NCBI GenBank assembly: GCA_029432775.1
Contig: JAROAZ010000011.1
Span: forward strand, 1 to 64,000
DNA from: Pontiellaceae bacterium B12227
GTDB lineage: Bacteria; Verrucomicrobiota; Kiritimatiellia; Kiritimatiellales; Pontiellaceae
Direction of reading: 5' to 3'
DNA length: 64,000 bases
Shown here: one piece after another, positions 16,426 to 25,326 of the stretch
Position numbering within the stretch: position 1 is the first letter of the stretch
Layout of the letters: every line of letters starts with the position of its first letter
Program-made: the position numbers and the translations under genes
The notes under the pieces: model-generated
Databases searched by the model: none
What the model saw: only the letters and a program-made list of their open reading frames with translations
What the model was told of the DNA's origin: nothing

Positions 16426-16983
16426 TTAGACTTCCATAATATCTTTTTCTTTCGCCGCGAGCATTTCATCCATCTGTTTGATATGCACGTTGGTCGATTT
16501 CTGAATTTCTTCCAGAGCAGCGTCGCGGTCATCTTCTGTGATGTCGCCGTTTTTCTGCATGCCTTTAATCTGTTCGTTTGCATCGCGGCGGATGTTACGA
16601 ACGGATACGCGTTGTTCTTCGGTGGTGCGACCGGCCATTTTAACCATGTCTTTACGGCGCTCTTCCGAAAGCTCAGGAATCGGAACACGGATCAGTCGGC
16701 CATCATTCATCGGGGTGATGCCGATGTTGGCGGCGACGATTGCTTTTTCAATCAGCCCGAGGGATGACGGATCAAACGGGTTGATCACAATCAGACGCGG
16801 CTCCGGCGTTGAGATGTTGGCAATGTCACGCAGGCGGGTCGGGGTTCCGTAGTAGTCCACGGTAATGGTGTCCACCAGTGCCGGGTTGGCTTTGCCGGTG
16901 CGCAATCCGCTTAGTTCCTGTTGAAGGAACTGAACGGTCTTATCCATTTTGTCTTCTGTTTCCAATAGTACTTCGTCAGTCAT
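16426..16983 (-). CDS. frr: Ribosome recycling factor
   Basis: The 185-residue factor splits post-termination ribosomes together with EF-G. It is recognised by LSGLRTGKANPALVD, DYYGTPTRLRDIANIS and the C-terminal helix with VRNIRRDANEQIK. Length is standard. It starts 15 bases after pyrH on the same strand, the usual bacterial pyrH-frr order. Confidence 0.97.
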   Translation of the reverse strand: MTDEVLLETEDKMDKTVQFLQQELSGLRTGKANPALVDTITVDYYGTPTRLRDIANISTPEPRLIVINPFDPSSLGLIEKAIVAANIGITPMNDGRLIRVPIPELSEERRKDMVKMAGRTTEEQRVSVRNIRRDANEQIKGMQKNGDITEDDRDAALEEIQKSTNVHIKQMDEMLAAKEKDIMEV

Positions 16984-16998
16984 TGCTCGTCCTCTAGC

Positions 16999-17712
16999 TT
17001 ATCCGTGGGTAACCAGTGTTCCGGAATCATCTCCGTTAAACACCTCAACCATTCCGTTTTCTTTAAAAAAGTCAAATACGACAATGGGAATGTCGTTTTC
17101 CATACAGAGCGAGAATGCAGCCGCATCCATCACCTTCAGCTGGCGGGAGAGGGCATCCTGATAGGAAATCCGGTCAAACCGTGTTGCAGTGGGATCCTTT
17201 ACCGGATCGGCTGTGTAGATGCCGTCCACCTTCGTTGCCTTCATCAGAACATCCGCATTGATTTCCGATGCGCGCAGCGCGGCGGCGCTATCGGTCGTGA
17301 AGTACGGATTACCGGTTCCGGCTCCGAAAATCACAACCCGTCCTTTTTCCAAATGGCGAATTGCTTTACGCCGGATGAACGGCTCGGCGATCGCCGGCAT
17401 GGCAATGGCTGTCATCACGCGGGTATGAATGCCTTCGGCTTCCAATGCATTCTGAATGGCCATGGAGTTGATGACGGTTGCCAGCATGCCCATGAAATCA
17501 CCCGTGGTACGGTCCGTTCCGCTGCTTGCACCCGCAAGGCCACGAAAAATGTTACCACCTCCGACCACAACCGCAATCTCTGCTCCCTGGTCCAGCATCT
17601 GCCTGAATTGGGCAGCTACCTTGGACAGGATTTCAGGATCGTGGTTCAGTCCCTTCTCTTTATTCTGCAGCGCTTCTCCGCTGATCTTCAGGAGGATACG
17701 TTTATACTTCAT
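16999..17712 (-). CDS. pyrH: UMP kinase
   Basis: The 237-residue cytoplasmic enzyme phosphorylates UMP to UDP. It has KRILLKISGEALQ, VVGGGNIFRGLAG, the TRVMTAIAMPAIAEPFIRRKAIRHLEKGR stretch and TDSAAALRASEI, all as in bacterial hexameric UMP kinase. The bases after the start contain no strong promoter that I can place, but a palindrome copy (17770-17784) sits 58 bases upstream in the divergent spacer to the GHL10 gene. Confidence 0.96.
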   Translation of the reverse strand: MKYKRILLKISGEALQNKEKGLNHDPEILSKVAAQFRQMLDQGAEIAVVVGGGNIFRGLAGASSGTDRTTGDFMGMLATVINSMAIQNALEAEGIHTRVMTAIAMPAIAEPFIRRKAIRHLEKGRVVIFGAGTGNPYFTTDSAAALRASEINADVLMKATKVDGIYTADPVKDPTATRFDRISYQDALSRQLKVMDAAAFSLCMENDIPIVVFDFFKENGMVEVFNGDDSGTLVTHG

Positions 17713-17769
17713 AAATTCCTTTCATGTAATCGCAGGAAAAGATTAGAACATGAGCACGGGAGTGTAAAT

Positions 17770-17784
17770 TTCCAATGTATGGAA
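17770..17784. repeat. Dispersed palindrome copy between pyrH and GHL10 genes
   Basis: TTCCAATGTATGGAA in the 93-base space between two divergent starts. This is the one clear intergenic copy in a promoter region rather than at a gene end. Confidence 0.85.
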
Positions 17785-17805
17785 ACTGCACCTACGTTTT
17801 AAACC

Positions 17806-19002
17806 ATGAAACGCTTTCGAATCTTATTAGCCTTACTTATCAGCGTCACTGCACTGGTGATTGTTCTGTTTGTGTTGGTCAAACCGGCCGGGCCGGAGCT
17901 GCCCTCCGTACGCGCTTTGTGGGTTACCCGTTTCGACTATTCGACCCCGGAAGACGTGCAGCGCATCATTCAGAACGTCGGAGAAGCCGGATTCACGGAT
18001 GTTTTCTTCCAGATCAGAGGAAACGGTACGGCGTATTACCGGAGCCAGCTCGAGCCCTGGGCGTATGAACTGTCGGAAAACAAGCTTCCCATGCTTGGAA
18101 CAGATCCCGGTTGGGACCCGCTTCAACTGGCCATTGACACCGCACGGCCGCACGGGCTTAGGGTGCATGCTTATATGAATGTGCTGCCCGGCTGGAAAGG
18201 CAGACAGGATCCTCCGGCACGGGCCGGTCAGCTTTGGACGGCACATCCGGACTGGTTTATGGTGGATTCTCTGGGCGACAAAATGCTTCCAACCTCTGGA
18301 TGGTACACCTTCATTAATCCGGTCATTCCGGAAGTGCGCCGGCATCTTCGCGGCATTGTGGAGGAGCTTTGCGGGTATGATGTTGCCGGGGTTCACCTGG
18401 ATTATATCCGTTATCCGCACGACTATCAGCTGGTTGCAGACCAGATTTACACCAACGCAACGGAAGAGGAACTGGCCCGGCGTGCCGATTTTTCCTACGA
18501 TGCCGCCTCGCAGTCCGCGCTCTATCATAAATATGGATGGGATGTGAACAAGGGGCAGATCGAGGAGTTTCGCCGCGACAGCGTCACCCGCGTGGTGCAG
18601 GACATTTCCTATGCGATGCAGATGAAAAGGCCGGACCGTTGTATTCTATCCGCCAGTGTAATGGGGAATCCGGTGGAAGGCCGGGCTCATGCCTATCAGG
18701 ATTCCGGGCTGTGGGTTAGAAAAGGGCTGGTGGATTGGGCGGTTCAAATGAACTATGCGACCAAATCGTTCGATCGTTATCTGCACAACATGCAGAAAGC
18801 CGCCGGTAAAAAACCGTTTAAGAGTTCGGTTCTGGTTGGAATTTACTGCAAGCACGAACCCGAACGTATTCTCCGGCAGATCGAGGCGGTCAAGAAGTCC
18901 GGCAGCCGGGGACTCGCCCTGTTTTCCTACGAATATCTCTTTGGTAAAGATCATCTGCTCACAGAAAAAGGCCGGATTATTCTTCCGAAAATCCGGCCCT
19001 GA
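17806..19002 (+). CDS. GHL10-family putative glycoside hydrolase
   Basis: A 398-residue protein with an N-terminal membrane anchor or signal (ILLALLISVTALVIVLFVLV) and a TIM-barrel domain of the glycosyl hydrolase-like 10 family. Visible are RALWVTRFDYSTPEDV, GFTDVFFQIRGNGTAYY, HAYMNVLPGW and GVHLDYIRYPHDY; the last carries the expected acidic residue. The substrate is unknown. The gene's last codons form an 8-bp stem (18970-18977/18991-18998) and a palindrome copy follows two bases after the stop, in the gap to the converging membrane protein gene. Confidence 0.8.
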   Translation: MKRFRILLALLISVTALVIVLFVLVKPAGPELPSVRALWVTRFDYSTPEDVQRIIQNVGEAGFTDVFFQIRGNGTAYYRSQLEPWAYELSENKLPMLGTDPGWDPLQLAIDTARPHGLRVHAYMNVLPGWKGRQDPPARAGQLWTAHPDWFMVDSLGDKMLPTSGWYTFINPVIPEVRRHLRGIVEELCGYDVAGVHLDYIRYPHDYQLVADQIYTNATEEELARRADFSYDAASQSALYHKYGWDVNKGQIEEFRRDSVTRVVQDISYAMQMKRPDRCILSASVMGNPVEGRAHAYQDSGLWVRKGLVDWAVQMNYATKSFDRYLHNMQKAAGKKPFKSSVLVGIYCKHEPERILRQIEAVKKSGSRGLALFSYEYLFGKDHLLTEKGRIILPKIRP

Positions 19003-19004
19003 TT

Positions 19005-19019
19005 TTCCAATGATTGGAA
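19005..19019. repeat. Consensus palindrome between convergent genes
   Basis: TTCCAATGATTGGAA, the most frequent form, fills most of the 29-base gap between the GHL10 gene and the convergent TPR protein gene. There is no other terminator-like sequence in the gap. Confidence 0.9.
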
Positions 19020-19031
19020 AGTGATTTCCCG

Positions 19032-21002
19032 CTACTCGGGAACGGTAATTTCTTCCAGAGAGGTTGCTTTGGCCGGAGCCGCTTCTTCTTCCTCCTCGAC
19101 TTCCACCTCGTTTGCGCTCCTGTTGCGTTCTGCCAGTTTTTTCGCTTTATCCACGGCCTCTTCTGATTCGGCGGTGAGTCCGGCATATTTACAGGCCGAA
19201 GCGTAGGTGGCCCACGCCATGAAGCTGTTCGGAGCCTGTTCCGTGGCCGTTTTAAGGGAGGCCACGGCGGCATCGAATTCTTTCAGCATCAACTGGCTGC
19301 TTCCAAGGCCGATCCAGGCGCCGGGAATGGTTCCGTGTCCCTGGATCAGGAGGGAGAAAATGGCTTTTGCTTCCGTCGGGCGGTTAAAGGCCAGATAGAT
19401 TTTTCCGGAACCGATCAGCTCGGCCGGGTTGCCGTTGCGGCAGCTTCCGCCGAGTTCTGCATAGGCTGCGCGCGCTTTTTCCAGTTTAACCAGTCCGGCC
19501 TTCTGCAGTGCCTTATCGTTAATGAGGTCGGCAAGCTCTTCCGTGTCGCGCAGCAATACGGCCGTGGTTCCATCAAAATAAGCCAGTTTCCAGATCTGAC
19601 GATTCAGCAGGGTGGCAACTCCCTGAGCCGCAGCGGGAGTCAGTGTGTTGATGATGAACGCTTCCGGGCGCTGGTTCAGCATCAGCTCATCATAGGCTTT
19701 GCGGTTCCCCAGCATGGTGTTGGAAAGGTTCATCAGGGTTTCTTTGTCATAGGTGCCTGAACGATAGTCGATGTAGCACTTGCGACCATAGTTGAAGGCC
19801 AGGTAACCCCCGTCGGCCGACAGGTTGATGGCTTTTTCCGGGAACGCCGGATGCGTCAGCAAGGCTTCGAGATCGTTCGGATACAGGTTTTCCTGAATGC
19901 CGAGTCCGAATTTAGACGCGCTTCCGGTTTTAACATAGGCCTTGTTTCCAATGATTGGAACAATCGAAGCAATCAGCAGGATAACCAGGACGGCACCTGT
20001 AACCGGAGCAAGTATTTTTGCGTTCTTTCCGAGAATCGACTCAAACGAGTGATTCAGGTATTCGCTGATGGAGGTGAGGCTGAGTACGATGAACGGGAAG
20101 GCCAGTACAGCAAACAGCATGGAGGTCTGCGGGGAGGTCCAAACCAGAAAGGCGCCGAAAATCGCCAGGGTGGTTAAAACGATCGGGAGTTTCTTTTTGA
20201 GTGTAATCAAGCCTGCGGCACCCATAATCATGACGAACAGGATGAGCGGTTTCAGGGGCGGAATCTGGAAATATTCGATGAACAGCGACGACCAGTAGAC
20301 CGGAGCCGGCGATTGCAGGCTGGCCAGCACCTGTCCGTGCATCTTCAGGAAATAGGGGTTTGCCACGGTGGCAACCAGAAGGATTGCTGCCAGCAGACCC
20401 AGTGTGCCGGTGAGTGGTGTCTGGTTCTTTTTGCGTGAGCCGGGCCCCTTGCTGTTCTGCGCGGCCTGTACGGCTGCAAGTCCCACGATTATCGGACCAT
20501 AGAGAAAGGAGCCATGCATATTGGTCCACAGGATCTGGAGCGGGATCAGGGTGGCAAAAAGGAGGGCTGGTTTTTTCTGCGTATCAAGCACGAACAGGAA
20601 CAGGGCAATGAAGAGCATCATGGCCACCTGCGGGCCCACATCCAGGGTCTGGAAGATCAGGTGTCCGGCAATTAAGAGAGCAAATCCCTGGCTCAGTCCT
20701 TTGCCCCATTTGTTCGAAACCTGAATCAGCAGGCCGAATGCAGCCAGCAGGCCGATAATATTCAGGATGATCAGAAGCGGTGCGCCGCCGATGTTCCAGA
20801 ACATGAAGGCCAGCTTGTCGTACAGCCAGGTGGTGTTAACAAAGGATTCACCTTCAATAAAAGAAATCGGTCCGTTGCTCTGCCCGAGTGCTAGATGGGT
20901 CCAGATTTCCGGGGTGCTGATCGTTCGCAAGCCGACGATGGCTAAAAAGACCAAACCAAGAACTACATAAATAATGGATCCACCCGATGGCTTCTTACTC
21001 AT
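19032..21002 (-). CDS. Polytopic membrane protein with C-terminal TPR-like repeats
   Basis: The 656-residue product has roughly a dozen hydrophobic segments in its first 370 residues, then a soluble part containing RPEAFIINT and two TPR-like units (PGAWIGLGSSQLMLKEFDAA, SFMAWATYASACKYAGLTAE), and ends in a very acidic tail (EVEVEEEEEAAP). This resembles GT39/GT83-like membrane proteins of PVC bacteria without a clear catalytic DD/DE loop, so I do not assign a reaction. ATG 21002 has AAGGGAG upstream; the frame extends to 21023. A consensus palindrome copy (19946-19960) lies inside the gene. Confidence 0.7.
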   Translation of the reverse strand: MSKKPSGGSIIYVVLGLVFLAIVGLRTISTPEIWTHLALGQSNGPISFIEGESFVNTTWLYDKLAFMFWNIGGAPLLIILNIIGLLAAFGLLIQVSNKWGKGLSQGFALLIAGHLIFQTLDVGPQVAMMLFIALFLFVLDTQKKPALLFATLIPLQILWTNMHGSFLYGPIIVGLAAVQAAQNSKGPGSRKKNQTPLTGTLGLLAAILLVATVANPYFLKMHGQVLASLQSPAPVYWSSLFIEYFQIPPLKPLILFVMIMGAAGLITLKKKLPIVLTTLAIFGAFLVWTSPQTSMLFAVLAFPFIVLSLTSISEYLNHSFESILGKNAKILAPVTGAVLVILLIASIVPIIGNKAYVKTGSASKFGLGIQENLYPNDLEALLTHPAFPEKAINLSADGGYLAFNYGRKCYIDYRSGTYDKETLMNLSNTMLGNRKAYDELMLNQRPEAFIINTLTPAAAQGVATLLNRQIWKLAYFDGTTAVLLRDTEELADLINDKALQKAGLVKLEKARAAYAELGGSCRNGNPAELIGSGKIYLAFNRPTEAKAIFSLLIQGHGTIPGAWIGLGSSQLMLKEFDAAVASLKTATEQAPNSFMAWATYASACKYAGLTAESEEAVDKAKKLAERNRSANEVEVEEEEEAAPAKATSLEEITVPE

Positions 21003-21077
21003 AACAACTCCCTTGTTAAACATGAAACAGGCTAAAGCGTTTCGGAATACTAATGCAAGTTACGTTTCCTTTAAAAA

Positions 21078-23582
21078 TCAGAATAAATCCAATTGAGAAA
21101 CATGAGCTTTTAACTTGTGAGGCCGCTTCTTTGCAATTTTCGGCTGCCCCGTCTCCCCGAATTCTCCCTCTTCGAGGTTGGTCAGAATATCCGTTGCCCG
21201 TTCAATTACCTCGGCGGGCAGGCCGGCCAGCCGGGCCACCTGAATTCCGTAACTCTTATCTGCGGCACCCGGAACAATTTTGCGCAGGAACGTAATTGTC
21301 TCGCCCTTTTCTTTCACCAACACGCTGAAATTCTGCACATTCGGCAGCATCAGCGCCAGATCCGTCAGCTCGTGATAATGGGTGGCAAACAGGGTTTTGG
21401 CTTTCATCTGCTCATTCTTGCAGAGGAATTCAGCCACCGACCACGCAATACTGATACCGTCAAATGTGCTGGTGCCGCGTCCGATTTCGTCCAGCACAAT
21501 CAAACTTTTCGGTGTGGCGTTGTTCAGAATGTTGGCGGTTTCCTGCATCTCCACCATAAAGGTCGAACGCCCGCGGGCGAGGTCATCACTGGCGCCGACG
21601 CGGGTGAACACCCGATCCACGATGCCGATTTCCGCCTTGGCGGCGGGAACAAAGCAGCCCATGTGCGCCATAATGGTGATCAGCGCCACCTGGCGGATAT
21701 AGGTGGATTTACCGGCCATGTTCGGGCCGGTGATAATAATCAGCTGATGCGTTTCGCGGTCCAGCCGCGTGTCATTCGGAACAAAGCGTTCCGCATCCGG
21801 CATCTGTTCCACCACTGCATGGCGGCCGTCATGGATGTCCAGTTGTCCCTCGTCGCCCATGGTCGGGCGGGTGTAGTTGTTTGAAAGAGCGCGTTCGGCA
21901 AAGGTCGCCAGCACATCCACCTGACCGATGGCCAGGGCGTTGTTCTGGATGGTTTCCAGATGCTCCACCACCTGACGGCGGACTTCCGTGAAAATTTCGT
22001 GTTCCAGCACCACCGAGCGTTCCTGCGCGCCGAGGATCTTGTTTTCGTATTCCTTCAGCTCCGGCGTAATATACCGCTCTGCATTCACCAGCGTCTGCTT
22101 GCGGATGTAATCTTCCGGCACCAGCGAGGCATTGGCCTTGCTCACTTCAATATAATAGCCGAATACCTTATTGTGGCGTACTTTGAGCGTTTTGATTCCG
22201 GTGCGCTCCATTTCCGATGCCTGGAAATCAGCCAGCCATTTGCGACCCTGCGAAGCCGCCTCGCGCAATTCGTCGAGCTCGTCATGGTAGTGCTCGCGGA
22301 TCACGCCGCCATCTTTCAGGTTGAGCGGCGGCTCGTCCACAATGGCGGTATCAATCAGTGCCACCAGTTCCGGCAGGGAAACAATCGCTTCGCCCAGGGT
22401 TTCGAGCATCGTGCCTTTGCCGCTCAGCAACGCCTTGATCATCGGCATCTGCTGAAGCGAAACGCCCATGGCGCGCACATCGCGCGGATTGCCGGACGTG
22501 GATCCAATCCGGGAAATCAGGCGTTCCACGTCTTTAATTTCACCAAGCACATCGCGCAGCGAGCGGAGATAGGTCTGATTGTTCACCATCAGGTCCACCG
22601 CATCGTGGCGGGCATTGATCAGCTTTAAATCGTTCAGCGGGCGCAGCAGCCACTCCCGCAGCAGGCGGCCGCCCATGGCCGTTTTTGTGGAGTCCAAAAC
22701 ATTTAAAAGGGTGGCTTTATACGCCTGCCGATTGGAGTTGATCGGGGCGATCAGCTCCAGATTGGTGGCCGTCGTTTCGTCCAGCAGCATATAATCCGCC
22801 GGATTTTTTACACGAATGTTCCGAACATGGGAAAGGTCCCGGCGGAGCTCCGTCTTTAAATAATAAAGAACGGCACCGGCGGCACCGAGCGCCGAGGTCA
22901 TGGACGTGCAACCGAAGCCTTCCAGCGAGTGCACATCAAAATGGCGCAACAGATAGTCATTCGCCGAGGCGGCCTCGAAGGTCCAGTCCTCACAGGCCGT
23001 CAGCAGGGTATTGGTGGCTTCCAGCGTCAGTTCCTTAAAATCAGGATCCTCGATCTGCTCCTCCGCCACAATGCATTCCGCAGGGGCATAACGCGAAAGG
23101 TTCGACTGCACGCTGAGGACCTCCTCCGACTCTTCAATCCAGAATTCTCCGGTTGAAAGGTCGAGCATGGCCATGCCGAAGCGGTTCTTCTCTTTATAGA
23201 GGCCCGCCAGAAAGTTGTTCTGATTTCCTTCCAGCACGACCTCATCCAGAATCGTACCCGGAGTGACAATACGGGTTACGGCGCGTTTCACACAGCCTTT
23301 GGCCGTGGCCGGATCTTCCACCTGCTCGCAAACCGCCACTTTCACGCCCGCTTTCACCAGGCGCTCCAGATAGCCTGCCGAAGCGTGGTAGGGAATGCCG
23401 CACATCGGCGTGTTGTGGCGCTTGGTCAGGGTGATGCCGAGAATGTCCGATGCCACCTTCGCATCGTCGAAAAACATTTCATAGAAATCGCCCAGACGGA
23501 AAAAGAGGATGGTATCTTCGGGCAGCTCGCGCCGGATCGACCGGTACTGCGCCATCATCGGTGTTTCTTTCTTCTCCGCCAT
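21078..23582 (-). CDS. mutS: DNA mismatch repair protein MutS
   Basis: The 834-residue ATPase recognises mispaired DNA. The mismatch-binding motif GDFYEMF is near residue 32, the connector and lever domains follow, and the ATPase has Walker A GPNMAGKST and the signature DEIGRGTSTFDG, ending with ATHYHELTDL. Length and domain order are standard. Upstream, divergent from the ppx-ppk pair, the 161-base gap contains no clear operator. Confidence 0.97.
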   Translation of the reverse strand: MAEKKETPMMAQYRSIRRELPEDTILFFRLGDFYEMFFDDAKVASDILGITLTKRHNTPMCGIPYHASAGYLERLVKAGVKVAVCEQVEDPATAKGCVKRAVTRIVTPGTILDEVVLEGNQNNFLAGLYKEKNRFGMAMLDLSTGEFWIEESEEVLSVQSNLSRYAPAECIVAEEQIEDPDFKELTLEATNTLLTACEDWTFEAASANDYLLRHFDVHSLEGFGCTSMTSALGAAGAVLYYLKTELRRDLSHVRNIRVKNPADYMLLDETTATNLELIAPINSNRQAYKATLLNVLDSTKTAMGGRLLREWLLRPLNDLKLINARHDAVDLMVNNQTYLRSLRDVLGEIKDVERLISRIGSTSGNPRDVRAMGVSLQQMPMIKALLSGKGTMLETLGEAIVSLPELVALIDTAIVDEPPLNLKDGGVIREHYHDELDELREAASQGRKWLADFQASEMERTGIKTLKVRHNKVFGYYIEVSKANASLVPEDYIRKQTLVNAERYITPELKEYENKILGAQERSVVLEHEIFTEVRRQVVEHLETIQNNALAIGQVDVLATFAERALSNNYTRPTMGDEGQLDIHDGRHAVVEQMPDAERFVPNDTRLDRETHQLIIITGPNMAGKSTYIRQVALITIMAHMGCFVPAAKAEIGIVDRVFTRVGASDDLARGRSTFMVEMQETANILNNATPKSLIVLDEIGRGTSTFDGISIAWSVAEFLCKNEQMKAKTLFATHYHELTDLALMLPNVQNFSVLVKEKGETITFLRKIVPGAADKSYGIQVARLAGLPAEVIERATDILTNLEEGEFGETGQPKIAKKRPHKLKAHVSQLDLF

Positions 23583-23743
23583 ACATCTCCCTGAAAATCA
23601 AAGAAGCCCAGTTTATCCAGACCTTGGAAGGTTTCAACCACGGAATGCACAGAAAGCGCCCTGCCTTTAACTAAACGCTAACAGGGTTTGCGTTTCGGGG
23701 ATTAGATTCTTATCGTATAACTTTTCATGAAACGGGAGAACAG

Positions 23744-25324
23744 ATGGCTAAGCCCGATAAGGCAGATCAGAAAGCGGCGTATGAACTGAAGGCCGTGATT
23801 GACGTTGGTTCCACCTCCATCCGTATGGTGGTGGCCGAAGTGCGGGATGGCGGAACGTTCCAGACATTGGATACGCTGAACCAGAGCGTGGCGCTGGGCA
23901 GCGATACGTTTACCCGCGGGCGGATTTCCCGCAGCACCATCAGCGATGCCGTTAAGGTGATCCGCAATTTCTCCAGCGTTTTGAAGGAATACGGCATCGA
24001 TTCCGATAAAGATGTGCGGGCGGTGGCCACCAGCGCGGTGCGCGAGGCGCGCAACCGCGATGAATTTCTCGACCGCATTTATATGGCGACCGGCATCAAC
24101 ATTGAGGTGATTGAAGGAACGGAGGTCAATCGCCTGACCTTTCTGGCCATCCAACCGGTGCTGCAGGCCAATGCCGTGCTGCAGAAGGACCGTCTGCTGG
24201 TGGTGGAAGTGGGCGGAGGCAGTACCGAGCTGCTGGGGCTGGATCATTCGCGCGTCTCCTTTGCGCACACCTATCGGATGGGATCGTTCCGTTTGCGGGA
24301 AACGATGGATGAGCACGAAAGCTCGGAAGCCCGTCAGCACGAGGTGCTTCGCATGGAAATTGAAGCCGGTGTTCGGCAGTGCCGCGATGCGGTTCCGAAG
24401 GATGGGGTGAAACATTCGCTGCTGCTGATGGGCGGCGAGGCGCGTTTTGCGGCCCGAACCCTTTTAAAGGAGTGGGATGAGGTTTCTCCGGCGGAGGTCA
24501 AGGTCTCGGAATTATCGAAGCTGGCCGATCATATTCTGAAGATGGATATTGAAAAGGTGGTGCGCAAATATCATCTGACCTCCGAGGATGCCCATACCCT
24601 CGGTCCGGCGCTGAAGGCCTACGTTAAAATTGCCGAAACCTTTTTGATGAAGCGCGTCCGGATCTGCAGCGTGTCGTTGCGGGATGGTTTGCTGACGGAA
24701 GCGGCCACGGGCGCATCGTGGTCGGAAGATTTTGTTGAGCAGATTCTGCACTCGGTCCGTGAAGTAGGGCGGCGCTATCAGCAGGATCAGGCGCACGCGG
24801 ATTGTGTCACCGATATTGCCCGAACCCTTTTCCGGGCATTGGAAACGGAGCATCGTCTGAACTACCGCTACGAGGTCATCCTGACGGTGGCGTCGCAACT
24901 CCACGATGTGGGCATGTTTATCGGAAGCAGCAGTCATCATAAACACGGACAGTATATTGTCCAGAACAGCGATATCTTCGGGCTGGGGGATGAGGACATC
25001 CAATTGGCCGCGCTGGTGGCGCGCTATCATCGTGGTGCATCACCCCGCCAGACGCATCCGGGCTACGACACCCTTTCGCGTGAAAAGCGGTTGGTGGTCA
25101 ACAAGCTCTCGGCCATTCTCCGGGCGGCGGATGCATTCGACCGGTCCCACACTCAGGCGATCCGCGACGTGAAGGTCTTCCTTAAAGAGGATGAGGTCGT
25201 GGTGGAAGTTCCAAAGGCGGGAGATTTTTCGGCAGAGAAACGCGCCCTGGTTGGTAAAGGTAAATTATTTGAACAGGTTTACGGCCGCACCATGGTGCTG
25301 CGGGCCGGAAGAAGGCAGGGATAA
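23744..25324 (+). CDS. ppx: Ppx/GppA exopolyphosphatase with HD domain
   Basis: The 526-residue protein releases phosphate from polyphosphate or hydrolyses pppGpp. The ASKHA start AVIDVGSTSIRMVVAEV and the VVEVGGGSTELLGL motif mark the phosphatase; the C-terminal part has HD-like residues (LHDVGMFIG, SSHHKHGQYIV). Which of the two activities predominates cannot be told. The stop is two bases before ppk, so the two are co-translated, a pairing that fits polyphosphate turnover. Confidence 0.9.
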   Translation: MAKPDKADQKAAYELKAVIDVGSTSIRMVVAEVRDGGTFQTLDTLNQSVALGSDTFTRGRISRSTISDAVKVIRNFSSVLKEYGIDSDKDVRAVATSAVREARNRDEFLDRIYMATGINIEVIEGTEVNRLTFLAIQPVLQANAVLQKDRLLVVEVGGGSTELLGLDHSRVSFAHTYRMGSFRLRETMDEHESSEARQHEVLRMEIEAGVRQCRDAVPKDGVKHSLLLMGGEARFAARTLLKEWDEVSPAEVKVSELSKLADHILKMDIEKVVRKYHLTSEDAHTLGPALKAYVKIAETFLMKRVRICSVSLRDGLLTEAATGASWSEDFVEQILHSVREVGRRYQQDQAHADCVTDIARTLFRALETEHRLNYRYEVILTVASQLHDVGMFIGSSSHHKHGQYIVQNSDIFGLGDEDIQLAALVARYHRGASPRQTHPGYDTLSREKRLVVNKLSAILRAADAFDRSHTQAIRDVKVFLKEDEVVVEVPKAGDFSAEKRALVGKGKLFEQVYGRTMVLRAGRRQG

Positions 25325-25326
25325 AC